Below, piece after piece: positions 9,231-18,289 of a DNA stretch of 64,000 nucleotides. The translations under genes were made by a program, and so were the position numbers. The stretch lies in contig CAVVIH010000006.1 in assembly GCA_963748295.1 (NCBI GenBank), positions 1,240,001 to 1,304,000 on the forward strand, given 5' to 3'. The stretch comes from CAVVIH01 sp963748295 (GTDB lineage: Bacteria > Acidobacteriota > Vicinamibacteria > Vicinamibacterales > 2-12-FULL-66-21). The notes beneath the pieces were generated by a model. It was not told the DNA's origin and did not search any database. It saw nothing but the letters and a program-made list of their open reading frames with translations. How positions within the stretch are numbered: the stretch's first letter is position 1; each line of letters begins with the position of its first letter.

Positions 9231-9399
9231 TTCAACACGGAGGCACGGAGACACGGAGTTACACGGAGGTGGCCTGTGGCCCGCCGGCCTTCGGCCGGCC
9301 GGACGAATCGGCGCAGCGCGGCGCCACAGGCCACTCATGTCAGGTCAAAAGAAATCAAGAACTCCGTGTACCTCCGTGGCTCCGTGCCTCCGTGTTGAG
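9231..9399. repeat. Nested palindrome between convergent genes
   Basis: The 282-base gap between two convergent genes holds a three-tier inverted repeat. The outer arms are 9231-9268 and 9362-9399 (units of CACGGAGGCACGGAG), nearly perfect complements over about 38 bases. The middle arms GTGGCCTGTGGC (9269-9280) and GCCACAGGCCAC (9323-9334) are perfect. The inner hairpin is GCCGGCC-TTC-GGCCGGC (9283-9299). No ORF is credible here. It could act as a bidirectional terminator or be a miniature mobile repeat. Confidence 0.85.
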
Positions 9400-9468
9400 A
9401 GCTCCTTGAACTCCGCAAAACTCCTCTTCTTCAACACCGCGTGCTCGTCGGACTCGCATCAACCATCA

Positions 9469-10929
9469 TTACGGCTTCTTGCCTGGCAACCACTCCGGCC
9501 TGAACCCCGAGTTCGCCAGCCACACGATCGGCTCCAGCATCGAACGAATCGACTTGGTCATGTGGACGAAGTCGATGTAGCGATTCTCGTCTGACGCCTG
9601 GTGATACTCCTTGTGCAGGCCGAAGCTCGACACCGTGTGCGCGACGACGCCGCGGCGCGCGAACTGGATGTTGTCGGAGCGCGTGAAGAAGTTCTGTTCG
9701 GGGTGCGGATCCTGCACGAGCCGGGCGCCCTGCTTCGCGAGGGCGGGACCGAGCGTCGATCGCTCGTAACCGGTCAGCCACAGGGTCTCCGCCGGCACGG
9801 CCGCATCGGGACGCCCGATCATCTCGAACTGAAGGTTGGCGACGATCTGCGAGAGCGGTACGACCGGCCGATCTGTGAAGAACCGCGAACCGTAGCCTCC
9901 GGCCTCTTCGCTGCCGAAGAACGCGAAGACGATCGTCCGCTTCGGGCGCGGTCCGCGCGCGAGCGCCTGCGCGAGCTCGAGCACCGCCACGCTCCCCGAC
10001 GCGTCATCGTCGGCGCCGTTATAGATCATGTCGGTGGTAGCGGCGCCGTCGCGCGCGGCGCGGTTGCCGACGTGATCCAGATGCGCCGACAACAGAATCA
10101 CTTCGGAAGATGAGGCGGGATCGCTTCCGCGAATACGGCCTACGGCATTCCACGTTTTCGAGGTCTGTCCCGTCTTCACGTCCGCCTCGATCGTCACCGT
10201 TGAGCCGGCGGCCAACGCCGCGATCTCCGCGTAGGTGGCCTTGTCGAGGGCGACTGTCGTCGGACGCGACGGCACGGCCGCCGTGATGCCGCTCATGCGA
10301 GCCGGAGGCGACGGCAGCCTTCCTCCGCCTGCGTCCGGGCGCCAACGGTTCTGTGCGGTTGCCATCGAGAGCACCGCCACTGCCCCGGTGGTGCTCTGGT
10401 CAGCCGCCGGTGTTTCCGGCATCAGCACGACCGCGCCCGGGCTCACCTGCGCTCCAGGGGTGAGCTTCTGCAGCGGACCGGTGACCCGCGCGCCGCCCAG
10501 CCTCTGCACCAAGATCTCACGTCCGTGCGTCAACTGCCGGCTTCCGATCGTCATCCGGGGCGGCGCCGTCGTTTCGATGCGCTCCATCTCGACCTGCTGC
10601 ACGAAGCCGCCGTTGTCGCCGAGCGGCTCGATGCCCCAGCGCTGGAGGTGCGACGCCAGATATTCCGCCGCAATCCACTCATCGCGCGTACCGCTGCCGC
10701 GGCCGTTCATCGCGTCGCTGGCCAGGAAGGTCATGTGGCTGCGCACGGAGAGCTCGGTGATCGATTCAGCCGTTTTCGCAGCGGGCGAAGGCCGATCGGT
10801 CGTCGCCGCGGGCGGCCCGGACCGAACGGCGGGGTGCGACGAGGGGTTCGATGCGACGCAGCCGGCAGCAGCCGCAAGCGCCAGGGGCAGAAGAGCTTTA
10901 ATGGTCGGCACGCGCGTTATCGTACACAC
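9469..10929 (-). CDS. M28 family metallopeptidase, predicted lipoprotein
   Basis: The product is 486 residues from a GTG at 10929; a second GTG at 10911 gives a shorter, equally good signal. The N-terminus has a lipobox (LALAAAAGC), so the protein is probably lipid-anchored, followed by a Ser/Pro/Thr-rich linker. A PA-like insert (about 140-250) precedes the metal-binding residues: SAHLDHVG (His), NGADDDASGS (bridging Asp), FFGSEEAGGYGS (Glu pair), and a late His in LHKEYHQASDENR. It is only distantly similar to the M28 protein at 5564, so this is not a recent duplicate. It faces the membrane protein gene tail to tail across the 9231-9399 palindrome. Confidence 0.92.
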   Translation of the reverse strand: MCTITRVPTIKALLPLALAAAAGCVASNPSSHPAVRSGPPAATTDRPSPAAKTAESITELSVRSHMTFLASDAMNGRGSGTRDEWIAAEYLASHLQRWGIEPLGDNGGFVQQVEMERIETTAPPRMTIGSRQLTHGREILVQRLGGARVTGPLQKLTPGAQVSPGAVVLMPETPAADQSTTGAVAVLSMATAQNRWRPDAGGGRLPSPPARMSGITAAVPSRPTTVALDKATYAEIAALAAGSTVTIEADVKTGQTSKTWNAVGRIRGSDPASSSEVILLSAHLDHVGNRAARDGAATTDMIYNGADDDASGSVAVLELAQALARGPRPKRTIVFAFFGSEEAGGYGSRFFTDRPVVPLSQIVANLQFEMIGRPDAAVPAETLWLTGYERSTLGPALAKQGARLVQDPHPEQNFFTRSDNIQFARRGVVAHTVSSFGLHKEYHQASDENRYIDFVHMTKSIRSMLEPIVWLANSGFRPEWLPGKKP

Positions 10930-11103
10930 CCGGCGTCCGTTCGTTCACCAGAATCGACCAACCAGCCCAGGTTTACGTCGGTTCGTCCCGCGTGCCAGGG
11001 GCGCGAGACCGCCGCCCGTGTATATGATTGATGTTCTGCCTCAGGCGAAACGCGCAGGGCAGTACGTGCGTCTTATACCGCTAACCGATGCAGGGAGACC
11101 GGA

Positions 11104-11127
11104 AGGTCTGCGCCAGCAGGCAGACCT
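11104..11127 (+). promoter_or_regulatory. Leader hairpin upstream of the first TonB-dependent receptor
   Basis: AGGTCTGC and GCAGACCT form a perfect 8-bp stem with an 8-base loop, followed by GAAGTTTTGG. It ends 21 bases before the receptor ATG. Its position in the leader suggests attenuation or mRNA stabilisation. No known riboswitch class is recognised. Confidence 0.45.
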
Positions 11128-11148
11128 GAAGTTTTGGCGCTACGAGCT

Positions 11149-14100
11149 ATGAAAAAATCTCTGACCGCTGCCCTTGTTTTGCTGTTCCTCGCCGCCGCCG
11201 GTCCGGTCGTGGCGCAGCAGCATCGCGCGTCCGTGCGTGGCCGCGTCACCGACGCCTCGGGAGCGCCGCTCGCGGGCGCGGAGGTGAAGGCCACCCGTTC
11301 CGGCACGAACGAGATCCGGCTGACACGCACCGACGCCCAGGGGTACTTCGCGCTGCCTGAGCTCGCGGTCGGCGCGTATCGGCTCGCGATCTCGCTGTCC
11401 GGCTACAGGAATCTCGACCAGGATGCGGAGCTGAGCGTCGGCCAGTCGCTGTGGCTCGACGCGCCGCTGCAGGTATCCGCCACGCAGGCGGTCGAAGTGG
11501 TCGCGCCGTTCGTGCCGATCGACCGCGACTCCCCGGCGATGTCGACGCTCATCGACCAGCGTCAGATTACGGGTCTCCCGCTCGACGGCCGGAATTTCCT
11601 CGAGTTCGCGCTGCTCGCGCCGGGGACGGTGCCCGCTCCACAGGGGTCGGCTGCGTCGGTTCGCGGGGATTTCGCCTTCAGCGTCAACGGCGGCCGCGAA
11701 GATGCGAATGCGTTTCTGCTCGACGGCGTCTACAACATGGACCCGAAGCTCGGCACCTCGGGCGTGCGTCCGGCGGTGGACGCGATCGGCGAGTTCGAGG
11801 TCCTGACGTCGACCTACGATTCCTCGTTCGGCAGGAACTCGGCCGGCCAGGTGAACGTGATCACGCGGTCCGGAACCAACGGGTTCGACGGCACCGCGTA
11901 CGAGTTCCTCAGGACCGACGCGCTCGGCGCGCGCAACTTCTTCGCGCCGCCCGATCAGCCCAATCCCGATTACAAGCGGAACCAGTTCGGCGTGTCGCTC
12001 GGCGGCCCGATCGCCCGCGATCAGGCGTTCTTCTTCGCGAACTACGAGGGGACGCGTCTCAGCGAGGGCATCACGCGCGTCACCAACGTGCCGACCGAGG
12101 CCGAGCGCAACGGCGATTTCTCCCAGTCGCTGTTTCCCCGTCCCGTCGATCCGTTTTTCCAGCAGCCGTTTCCGGGTGGTCGACTTCCGTTCGTGCATCC
12201 AATCGGCGCGGCAATCGCCGCGCTCTACCCGCTGCCGAATCGCGACGTACCGTTCGCGAACTTCGTCTCGTCGCCCTCGCTGACAGACGACAACGATCAG
12301 TTCGACGTACGGGGCGATCATCTGTTCACGAATGGATCGCGGCTGACCGCGAGGTACAGCTTCGCGGATCGTCGGCTGCTCGAGCCGTTCGGCGCCGGCC
12401 CGGCGTTCTCGTCGGCTCCGGGATTTGGCAACCTCGTCGATCGACGGGGGCAGAACCTGGCCGTGTCGCACGTGATGGCGCTCGGGCCGTCGACGCTCAA
12501 CGATCTGCGCGTCGGCTACAACCGCGTGGCGATCGGCGTGTTCGTCGAGAACCCGCAGATTTCGAACGAGTCCGTCGGGCTGCCCGCACTGGCGACGGAT
12601 CCGCGCGACGCGGGTCTCAGCCTGATTTCAGTCGCCGGCTTCTCGCCAATCGGCCACGAGTACAACAACCCGCAGGAGAGCGCCTCTGACACGTTGCACG
12701 TCAGCGACACGGTGACCTTGAACCGCGGCGCGCACCTGGCGAAGTTCGGCGGTGAATGGGTCGGCCTGCGGCAGTCGGCGTTCCGCGACGTGCAGGCACG
12801 CGGCTTCCTGCAGTTCATCCAGCAGGGCTACACCGGCAATGCGCTCGCGGACCTGCTGCTCGGCCTTCCGGTCGTAACCGGCGGCGCCCAGCTCGACAAC
12901 CCGCAGAACCTGCGGGCGCACTCGTGGAGCCTGTTCGCCAACGACGACTGGCGCGCGACGAACGCGCTGACGATTTCCGCCGGCCTTCGCTACGACTATG
13001 CGTCGCCGCCGGTCGACAAGGACGACCGGGCGAATCTTTACGACCTGGCCACCGGTCAACTCGTCGCGGTGGGCACGGACGGCATGCCGCGTGGCGGCTA
13101 CGAGCCGGATCGCAACAACATCGCGCCGCGCGCCGGCTTCGCGTGGACGGTCGATCGGGCCGCGCGGACGGTGATTCGCGGCGGTTACGGCATTTACTAC
13201 AACCAGGGGGCGCTCGCGACCTCGGAGGGCCTGTACTTCAATCCTCCCTACTTCAATCTGAGCGTCTTCTTCCCGGGCCCAGGCCTGCCGCCGCTCACCA
13301 TCGGCGACCCGTTCCCGGACAACTTCCCGGTGTTCATTCCGCAGTCGGCGACGGCGTACCAGCGCGATCTCGAAACGCCGTGGATGCAGCAGTGGAACCT
13401 CAACGTCCAGCGCCAACTCGGCGCCTCGCGCATGATCGAAGTGGCGTATGTCGGCTCGCGCGGCCACGATCTCATTTCCGCGCGCGACACCAACCAGGCG
13501 GACGCAGGCCCGATCTCGCCGAACCTGCGCCCCAACCCGCTGTTCGCCGACATCACGCTGATCGAGTCGCGCGCCTCGTCCAAATACAACGCGCTGCAGC
13601 TCAGGTTCCAGCAGCGCGCCGTGCGCGGACTGTCGATGCTCGCGAGCTACACGTTCGGCAAATCGACCGACGATGCCTCGGGGTTCTTCACGAGCAGCGG
13701 CGATCCGAACTTCCCGCAGGACAGCCTCGATCCCGGCGCGGAAGAAGGACGATCGAGCTTCGACGTCCGCCACCGGTTTTCGATGAGCTTCGCGTACGCG
13801 CTGCCCTTCACGGGTAACGCGTTGGTCGAGGGCTGGGAGTTTCAGGGAATCGTCACCCTGCAGAGCGGCCGGCCGTTCACGGTTGCCGTACACCCGGACA
13901 TCGACATCAGCAACACCGGACGGTCGAACCTCGGATTCGGCAACAACGACAGGCCGAACGTGTCAGGCGATCCGAGCCTGTCGAATCCGACGGCGGATCA
14001 ATGGTTCAACACCCAGGCGTTCTCGATGCCCGCGTTCGGCACCTTCGGCAACAGCGGCCGCAACACGCTCGACGGCCCGGGCTATCAGAACATCAACCTG

Positions 14101-14286
14101 GCGATCCTGAAATACCTGACGCTCGGCAAGGATCTCCGGCTCCAGCTGCGCATGGAGACGTTCAATCTGTTCAATCACACGAACTTCGATCTGCCCGACG
14201 CATTCCTCGGATCGCCGACGTTCGGCCGCATCCTCTCCGCGCAGAGCCCGCGCCGGGTGCAGTTCGGGGTGAAGGCGATCTTCTGA
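11149..14286 (+). CDS. Oar-like TonB-dependent receptor with carboxypeptidase-regulatory domain
   Basis: This is 1045 residues from the ATG at 11149 (MKKSLTAALVLLFLAAAG); an upstream in-frame start at 11134 only lengthens the signal peptide. The signal peptide ends at VVAQQ. A carboxypeptidase regulatory-like beta-sandwich follows (VRGRVTDASGAPLAGAEVKA, about 27-105). Then comes a plug-like region with typical receptor motifs (LPLDGRNFLEFALLAPG; FSVNGGREDANAFLLDG; SFGRNSAGQVNVITRSGTNG), and a long outer-membrane barrel ending in a terminal Phe (VQFGVKAIF). Such receptors are expanded in acidobacteria and are thought to import or bind oligomeric substrates. No substrate gene is fused. It heads a divergent-convergent block with PQQ-like propellers. 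Confidence 0.93.
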   Translation: MKKSLTAALVLLFLAAAGPVVAQQHRASVRGRVTDASGAPLAGAEVKATRSGTNEIRLTRTDAQGYFALPELAVGAYRLAISLSGYRNLDQDAELSVGQSLWLDAPLQVSATQAVEVVAPFVPIDRDSPAMSTLIDQRQITGLPLDGRNFLEFALLAPGTVPAPQGSAASVRGDFAFSVNGGREDANAFLLDGVYNMDPKLGTSGVRPAVDAIGEFEVLTSTYDSSFGRNSAGQVNVITRSGTNGFDGTAYEFLRTDALGARNFFAPPDQPNPDYKRNQFGVSLGGPIARDQAFFFANYEGTRLSEGITRVTNVPTEAERNGDFSQSLFPRPVDPFFQQPFPGGRLPFVHPIGAAIAALYPLPNRDVPFANFVSSPSLTDDNDQFDVRGDHLFTNGSRLTARYSFADRRLLEPFGAGPAFSSAPGFGNLVDRRGQNLAVSHVMALGPSTLNDLRVGYNRVAIGVFVENPQISNESVGLPALATDPRDAGLSLISVAGFSPIGHEYNNPQESASDTLHVSDTVTLNRGAHLAKFGGEWVGLRQSAFRDVQARGFLQFIQQGYTGNALADLLLGLPVVTGGAQLDNPQNLRAHSWSLFANDDWRATNALTISAGLRYDYASPPVDKDDRANLYDLATGQLVAVGTDGMPRGGYEPDRNNIAPRAGFAWTVDRAARTVIRGGYGIYYNQGALATSEGLYFNPPYFNLSVFFPGPGLPPLTIGDPFPDNFPVFIPQSATAYQRDLETPWMQQWNLNVQRQLGASRMIEVAYVGSRGHDLISARDTNQADAGPISPNLRPNPLFADITLIESRASSKYNALQLRFQQRAVRGLSMLASYTFGKSTDDASGFFTSSGDPNFPQDSLDPGAEEGRSSFDVRHRFSMSFAYALPFTGNALVEGWEFQGIVTLQSGRPFTVAVHPDIDISNTGRSNLGFGNNDRPNVSGDPSLSNPTADQWFNTQAFSMPAFGTFGNSGRNTLDGPGYQNINLAILKYLTLGKDLRLQLRMETFNLFNHTNFDLPDAFLGSPTFGRILSAQSPRRVQFGVKAIF

Positions 14287-14294
14287 TCGGGTCA

Positions 14295-14364
14295 GGACCG
14301 GGGAGGGGCCAGGGGCCGGAAGGAAGATCCTCCTGGTCCCCGGTCCCTGGCCCCCGGCCCCTGG
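14295..14364. terminator. GC-rich palindromic junction between receptor and PQQ-like gene
   Basis: The stretch between the convergent stops carries two overlapping complementary pairs. GGACCGGGGA (14295-14304) pairs with TCCCCGGTCC (14337-14346). CCAGGGGCCGG (14309-14319) pairs with CCGGCCCCTGG (14354-14364). It can fold on either strand, so it fits a bidirectional terminator. Related GGGCCAGGGCC sequence occurs at 18215-18240. Confidence 0.65.
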
Positions 14365-14367
14365 TTC

Positions 14368-15687
14368 CTATTTCTCCCCAATCGCAAACAGGTGCTTCTC
14401 CCCCCGGATGTAGATCCGTCCGTTCGCGATCGCCGCTGAGGAATACACCGGTTCGTCGATCGAGTTGGTGGCGGTGATCGCGTGGGTCGGGCCGGCCTTG
14501 AGCATGAACGTGTCGCCGTCCTCGCTCGTCATCGCGACGTGGTCGCCATAGGCGACCGGCGAGCCCATGAATCGCGCCGGGACCGGCACGCGGCCGCCCT
14601 CGTACTTCACCTCGCCCGTCGCGGCGTCGAGGCACGTCACGATTCCGTTGTCGGTGAGCAGGTAGAGATAGTCGCCATAGAGAATGTTCGACAGCACGTA
14701 GCCGGTGCCCTTCGCGTACTCCCACGCGACGCGCTTGTCGTCGGCAACGGCGCCCGGCCGGATCGCGATCACGCGCTTCACCGGAAAGCCCGCGGTCACG
14801 ATCACGAGTCCCTTGCCGACGAGCGGCGTGTGGATCGCGTTGCTGTCGACGCCCTTCGTGCGCCACAGCTCCTTGCCGGTCGCCGGATCGTAGGCGATGA
14901 TCGTCTCGGTGCCGTTGGTGATCAGCTCCGATCGTCCCGACGCCGTCAGAACGACCGGCGTGCCCCAGCTGATCTGGATCTCGCGCTTCGACTTCCAGAC
15001 TTCCTTCCCCGTGGCCTTGTCGTAGGCGACGATGAGCGAGTTGTCGCCGTTGTCCTCGTCGCGCTGAATGATCACGAGGTTCTCGTGAAGCACCGGCGAC
15101 GTCCCGGCGCCGAGGCCGAGCGTCGGGAACTTCTCGACGACCTTCCAGGCGAGCTTGCCGGAATAGTCGAACGCGTAAAGCCCTTCAGGACCGAAATAGG
15201 CGTAGACCATCTTGCCGTCGGTGACCGGCGTCGGTCCGGCGAAGCTGCTGCGCCGATGACGGCCGTCGTAAACCGGACCCTCGTAGGCAAGCGAGTCCCA
15301 GAGCACCTTCCCCGACTTCGCATCGAGCTCCAGCACGCTCAACCTGTGCTTCTTGTCCCACGCGACGGTCTCGGGATGCACGAACTCCTTGCCGCCCTGG
15401 GTATGCGGCGCCATCTTCACGCCCGGCACCACGTCGCCCTCGACCACCGCCGTGACGAAGATCCGGTCACCCCAGACGATCGGCGACGAATGGCCGATCC
15501 CGGGAAGCGGCGTCTTCCACACGATGTTCTTGTCGGGCGCCCAGGTCGTCGGCAATTGCTGCTCCGTCGAGACACCCTGGCCGCCCGGGCCGCGCCACTG
15601 GGGCCAGTTTTCCGCCGTCAGGCGGACCGACATTACAGCCGAGGCGAACATCAGACTCGTAAACACGACCGTGCGAACGCGGGCCAT
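14368..15687 (-). CDS. Secreted PQQ-like beta-propeller protein (1 of 8)
   Basis: This encodes 439 residues from the ATG at 15687, which has a clear ribosome site (AAGGAGCTTCG); the longer frame to 15705 was rejected. The signal peptide (VVFTSLMFASAVMSVRLTA) is followed by the family hallmark NWPQWRGPGGQGVS. Propeller blades then repeat a pattern of A/LDAxTGKxxW (VLELDAKSGKVLWDS; YDKATGKEVWKSK; YDPATGKELWRTK). BamB/PQQ-dehydrogenase-type propellers use this repeat. No haem-binding CxxCH or catalytic Asp-Glu signature of quinoprotein dehydrogenases is visible, so binding PQQ is not implied. A role in periplasmic scaffolding or ligand binding is possible. It is transcribed away from its paralogue at 15947. 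Confidence 0.9.
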   Translation of the reverse strand: MARVRTVVFTSLMFASAVMSVRLTAENWPQWRGPGGQGVSTEQQLPTTWAPDKNIVWKTPLPGIGHSSPIVWGDRIFVTAVVEGDVVPGVKMAPHTQGGKEFVHPETVAWDKKHRLSVLELDAKSGKVLWDSLAYEGPVYDGRHRRSSFAGPTPVTDGKMVYAYFGPEGLYAFDYSGKLAWKVVEKFPTLGLGAGTSPVLHENLVIIQRDEDNGDNSLIVAYDKATGKEVWKSKREIQISWGTPVVLTASGRSELITNGTETIIAYDPATGKELWRTKGVDSNAIHTPLVGKGLVIVTAGFPVKRVIAIRPGAVADDKRVAWEYAKGTGYVLSNILYGDYLYLLTDNGIVTCLDAATGEVKYEGGRVPVPARFMGSPVAYGDHVAMTSEDGDTFMLKAGPTHAITATNSIDEPVYSSAAIANGRIYIRGEKHLFAIGEK

Positions 15688-15761
15688 CGAAGCTCCTTGG
15701 AGCACCTGTCGAGCGTGGCGGCAGGTGAAACGAAACCTGGCGGGACAAGCGTAAACACTTG

Positions 15762-15767
15762 ATTATA
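15762..15767 (-). promoter_or_regulatory. Candidate -10 element (TATAAT) for the PQQ-like gene at 15687
   Basis: A perfect TATAAT lies on the minus strand about 75 bases before the ATG at 15687. No good -35 match is seen at the right spacing, so the call rests on the -10 alone. Confidence 0.4.
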
Positions 15768-15904
15768 GACAGTGCGTCCTCCTGAAGGGCGCGCCGGGTA
15801 GTGAGGCGCGTGTCTGGCGGGACGAACCGCCCGGCCAGCGGGACGAGATTGGCGCGGAGGCCGGCGCCCGGGCGGCGGCGTCAAATGGGGCAGGCCGGCA
15901 GGGT

Positions 15905-15934
15905 TTGATTCAGCGAATTCGTCCGACCTATCCT
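15905..15934 (+). promoter_or_regulatory. Candidate sigma70-like promoter for the PQQ-like gene at 15947
   Basis: TTGATT (15905-15910) and TATCCT (15929-15934) are separated by 18 bases. The ATG is only 12 bases past the -10, so the transcript would have a very short leader; the AAGG ribosome-like site lies within that stretch. The match is moderate. Confidence 0.35.
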
Positions 15935-15946
15935 TTAAGGATACTT

Positions 15947-18205
15947 ATGAAAGCTTCATCCCTTACACGTTTGCCGCTGCTCGTTGCGCTGGCCGTCGCC
16001 ATTCCCGCGGCCGCGCTCCTGACCGCCGCCGACTGGCCGGAATGGCGCGGCGCCGCCCGCACCGGCGTGTCCACCGAAACCGGCCTGCCGTCGTCATGGT
16101 CGCCCTCCGGCGAGAACCTCGCGTGGCGCGTGCCCTACGGGGGCCGCTCGTCGCCGGTCGTCTTCGGCGATCACCTGTATCTTCAGAATGCGTCAGGTTC
16201 CGGGCCGATGCTCCAGGAACGGCTGATGTGCTTCAATGCCGACACCGGCAAGCTCCTCTGGGAACACAAGTACAACGTCTTCACGAGCGACGTGCCGCCG
16301 CACCGGATTGCCTGGGCGTCGCCGGCAGTCGATCCCGCTACCGGCAACGTCTTCGCTTTCAGCGGCAACGGCCTGCTGATGTCCTTCTCTCCGGCCGGGA
16401 AGCTGCTCTGGGAACGCTCGCTCGCCGAAGAGTTCGGCATGTGGACGACGCATGGCGGACGCGTGTCGTCGCCGATCATCGACGGCAACCAGGTGATCGC
16501 GAGCGGCCTCACGTTCATGTGGGGTCAGCACGGCGGCGGCGCGCATCGCTACGTGTCGTTCGACAAGTCGACCGGCCAGGCGATCTGGATCAGCGCGCCG
16601 GAAGGACGCCCCACGGACACGATCTACGCGAACCCGTTCATCTCGGACGTCAACGGCGTGCGGACGATGTTCACCGGCGGCAGCGACGGAGCGATGCACG
16701 CGATCAAGGTGAACACGGGTGAGCCGATCTGGAATTGGAAGGTCAGCCAGCGGGGCCTGAACACGGCGGCGCTGGTGATCGGTTCCGACGTGATCGTGAC
16801 GCACAGCGAAGAGAACATGGGCGTGAGCGAGATGGGCATGGTCGCCGCAGTGCCTGTGGCGTCGAAGGGCGCGCTCACCGACAAGGATGCCCGATGGCTC
16901 GTCCGCGGCGTGCAGGCCGGCTATGCGTCGCCGCTCACCGATGGCCAGCGGATCTACGTGCTCGACAACGGCGGCGTGCTGTTCGCGTTCGACGCGGCGT
17001 CCGGCAAGCAGCTCTGGCATCAGACGCTGGGGACGATCGCGAAGGCATCGCCTGTTCTCGCCGACGGAAAACTGTACATCGGCACGGAGAACACCGGCGA
17101 CGCGGGCGGCAAGTTCTACATCATCAGGCCGCAGGCCGACCGCGCCGAGATCCTCGATCAGGACTGGCTCGGCACGCCGCAGAAGTCCGAACTGATCATC
17201 GCCTCGCCGATCGTGGCGCGCGGCAGGGTCTACGTCACCTCGATGGACGCGCTGTACGCAATCGGACCCAAGGGCACACCGACGAGCGCACAGCAGAAGC
17301 CCTCGTCCGCTCCGGCTGCCGCCGCGACGAACGGCGCGCAGGCCGGCGGCACGCCCGCGGCGCTGATCGTCTCGCCAACCGAGCTGGTTCTGAAGCCGGG
17401 ACAGTCCATCAGTCTCAACGTCCGCGCGTTCGACGCGCTCGGCCGGCCGGTCGACAACCCGGGACAGGCGGCGTGGACGCTCGAGGGGCTGAAGGGAACC
17501 GTCGAGAACGGCAAGTTCACCGCCGCGGCCGACGGCGCGCAGGCGGGAACGGTGAAAGCCACGATCGGCGCCGTGTCGGGTGCGTCGCGCATCCGCGTGA
17601 TTCCGGATCTGCCGTGGACGTTCGATTTCGAGAACGTCGGCGACGCGCCGCCGCCCTACTGGATCAATGCGACGGGCAAGTTCGCAGTCCGCGATCTCGA
17701 CGGCAGCAAGGTGCTCGTCAAGCTGGCGCAGAATCCGTTCGCGTTCGCCAAGCGCACGCGGCCGTTCTTCGGACCCACCTCGCTCAGCAACTACACGATC
17801 GAAGCCGACGTCCGCTCGATGGAGCGCCGCCGGCAGATGGGCGACCTCGGCATCGTGGCGCAGCGCTACGAGCTGGTGCTGTTCGGCAACCATCAGCGTC
17901 TCGAGCTGCAGCCGTGGCAGCCGGAAACGGAACGAACGGTGCGGGTCGACTACGCGTGGAAGCCCGACACCTGGTACGTGATGAAGCTCGAAGTCCAGAC
18001 GCTCGACGGCGGCAAGGTGCGGGCGCGCGGCAAGGTATGGCCGAAGGGCGAAGCGGAGCCGGCGGCCTGGACGATCGAGCGTGTCGACCCGATCGGCAAC
18101 GTGAAAGGCAGCCCGGGCATCTACGCCGACGCGATGAACTCCGCCGAAACCGGCGGGTCGGAAATGTATTACGACAACATCAAGGTGTATCCGAACAAGA
18201 AGTGA
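15947..18205 (+). CDS. PQQ-like propeller fused to Ig-like and LamG/DUF1080-like domains (2 of 8)
   Basis: The product is 752 residues from the ATG at 15947, after TAAGGATACTT. A signal peptide and the hallmark DWPEWRGAARTGVS begin the protein. Propeller blades fill residues about 25-445 (AFDAASGKQLWHQTLG; MDALYAIGPKG). An Ala-rich linker leads to a bacterial Ig-like domain near 465-555 (LIVSPTELVLKPGQSISLNV). The last 200 residues (FDFENVGDAPPPYWIN ... YYDNIKVYPNKK) look like a LamG or 3-keto-disaccharide-hydrolase (DUF1080) jelly roll, a fold that binds or cleaves glycans. This fusion makes a carbohydrate-related role more likely than for its single-domain neighbours. The substrate is unknown. 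Confidence 0.88.
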   Translation: MKASSLTRLPLLVALAVAIPAAALLTAADWPEWRGAARTGVSTETGLPSSWSPSGENLAWRVPYGGRSSPVVFGDHLYLQNASGSGPMLQERLMCFNADTGKLLWEHKYNVFTSDVPPHRIAWASPAVDPATGNVFAFSGNGLLMSFSPAGKLLWERSLAEEFGMWTTHGGRVSSPIIDGNQVIASGLTFMWGQHGGGAHRYVSFDKSTGQAIWISAPEGRPTDTIYANPFISDVNGVRTMFTGGSDGAMHAIKVNTGEPIWNWKVSQRGLNTAALVIGSDVIVTHSEENMGVSEMGMVAAVPVASKGALTDKDARWLVRGVQAGYASPLTDGQRIYVLDNGGVLFAFDAASGKQLWHQTLGTIAKASPVLADGKLYIGTENTGDAGGKFYIIRPQADRAEILDQDWLGTPQKSELIIASPIVARGRVYVTSMDALYAIGPKGTPTSAQQKPSSAPAAAATNGAQAGGTPAALIVSPTELVLKPGQSISLNVRAFDALGRPVDNPGQAAWTLEGLKGTVENGKFTAAADGAQAGTVKATIGAVSGASRIRVIPDLPWTFDFENVGDAPPPYWINATGKFAVRDLDGSKVLVKLAQNPFAFAKRTRPFFGPTSLSNYTIEADVRSMERRRQMGDLGIVAQRYELVLFGNHQRLELQPWQPETERTVRVDYAWKPDTWYVMKLEVQTLDGGKVRARGKVWPKGEAEPAAWTIERVDPIGNVKGSPGIYADAMNSAETGGSEMYYDNIKVYPNKK

Positions 18206-18250
18206 CGGGACTCGGGGCCAGGGCCTCGGGCGCTCGGTCCCTGACATAAC
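18206..18250. repeat. GGGCCAGGGCC-type GC-rich repeat between PQQ-like genes
   Basis: The gap contains GGGGCCAGGGCCTCGGGCG, which resembles the palindrome at 14295-14364 and can fold weakly with the TCCCTGAC that follows. Confidence 0.4.
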
Positions 18251-18289
18251 AAGAAACAAATGACATGAAAAAGATTCGTATTCGCGGCG

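Noticed and set aside
15947..18205. Quinoprotein alcohol dehydrogenase
   Set aside because: Propeller repeats are present but no CxxCH haem site or catalytic acid signature was found in any of the eight paralogues.
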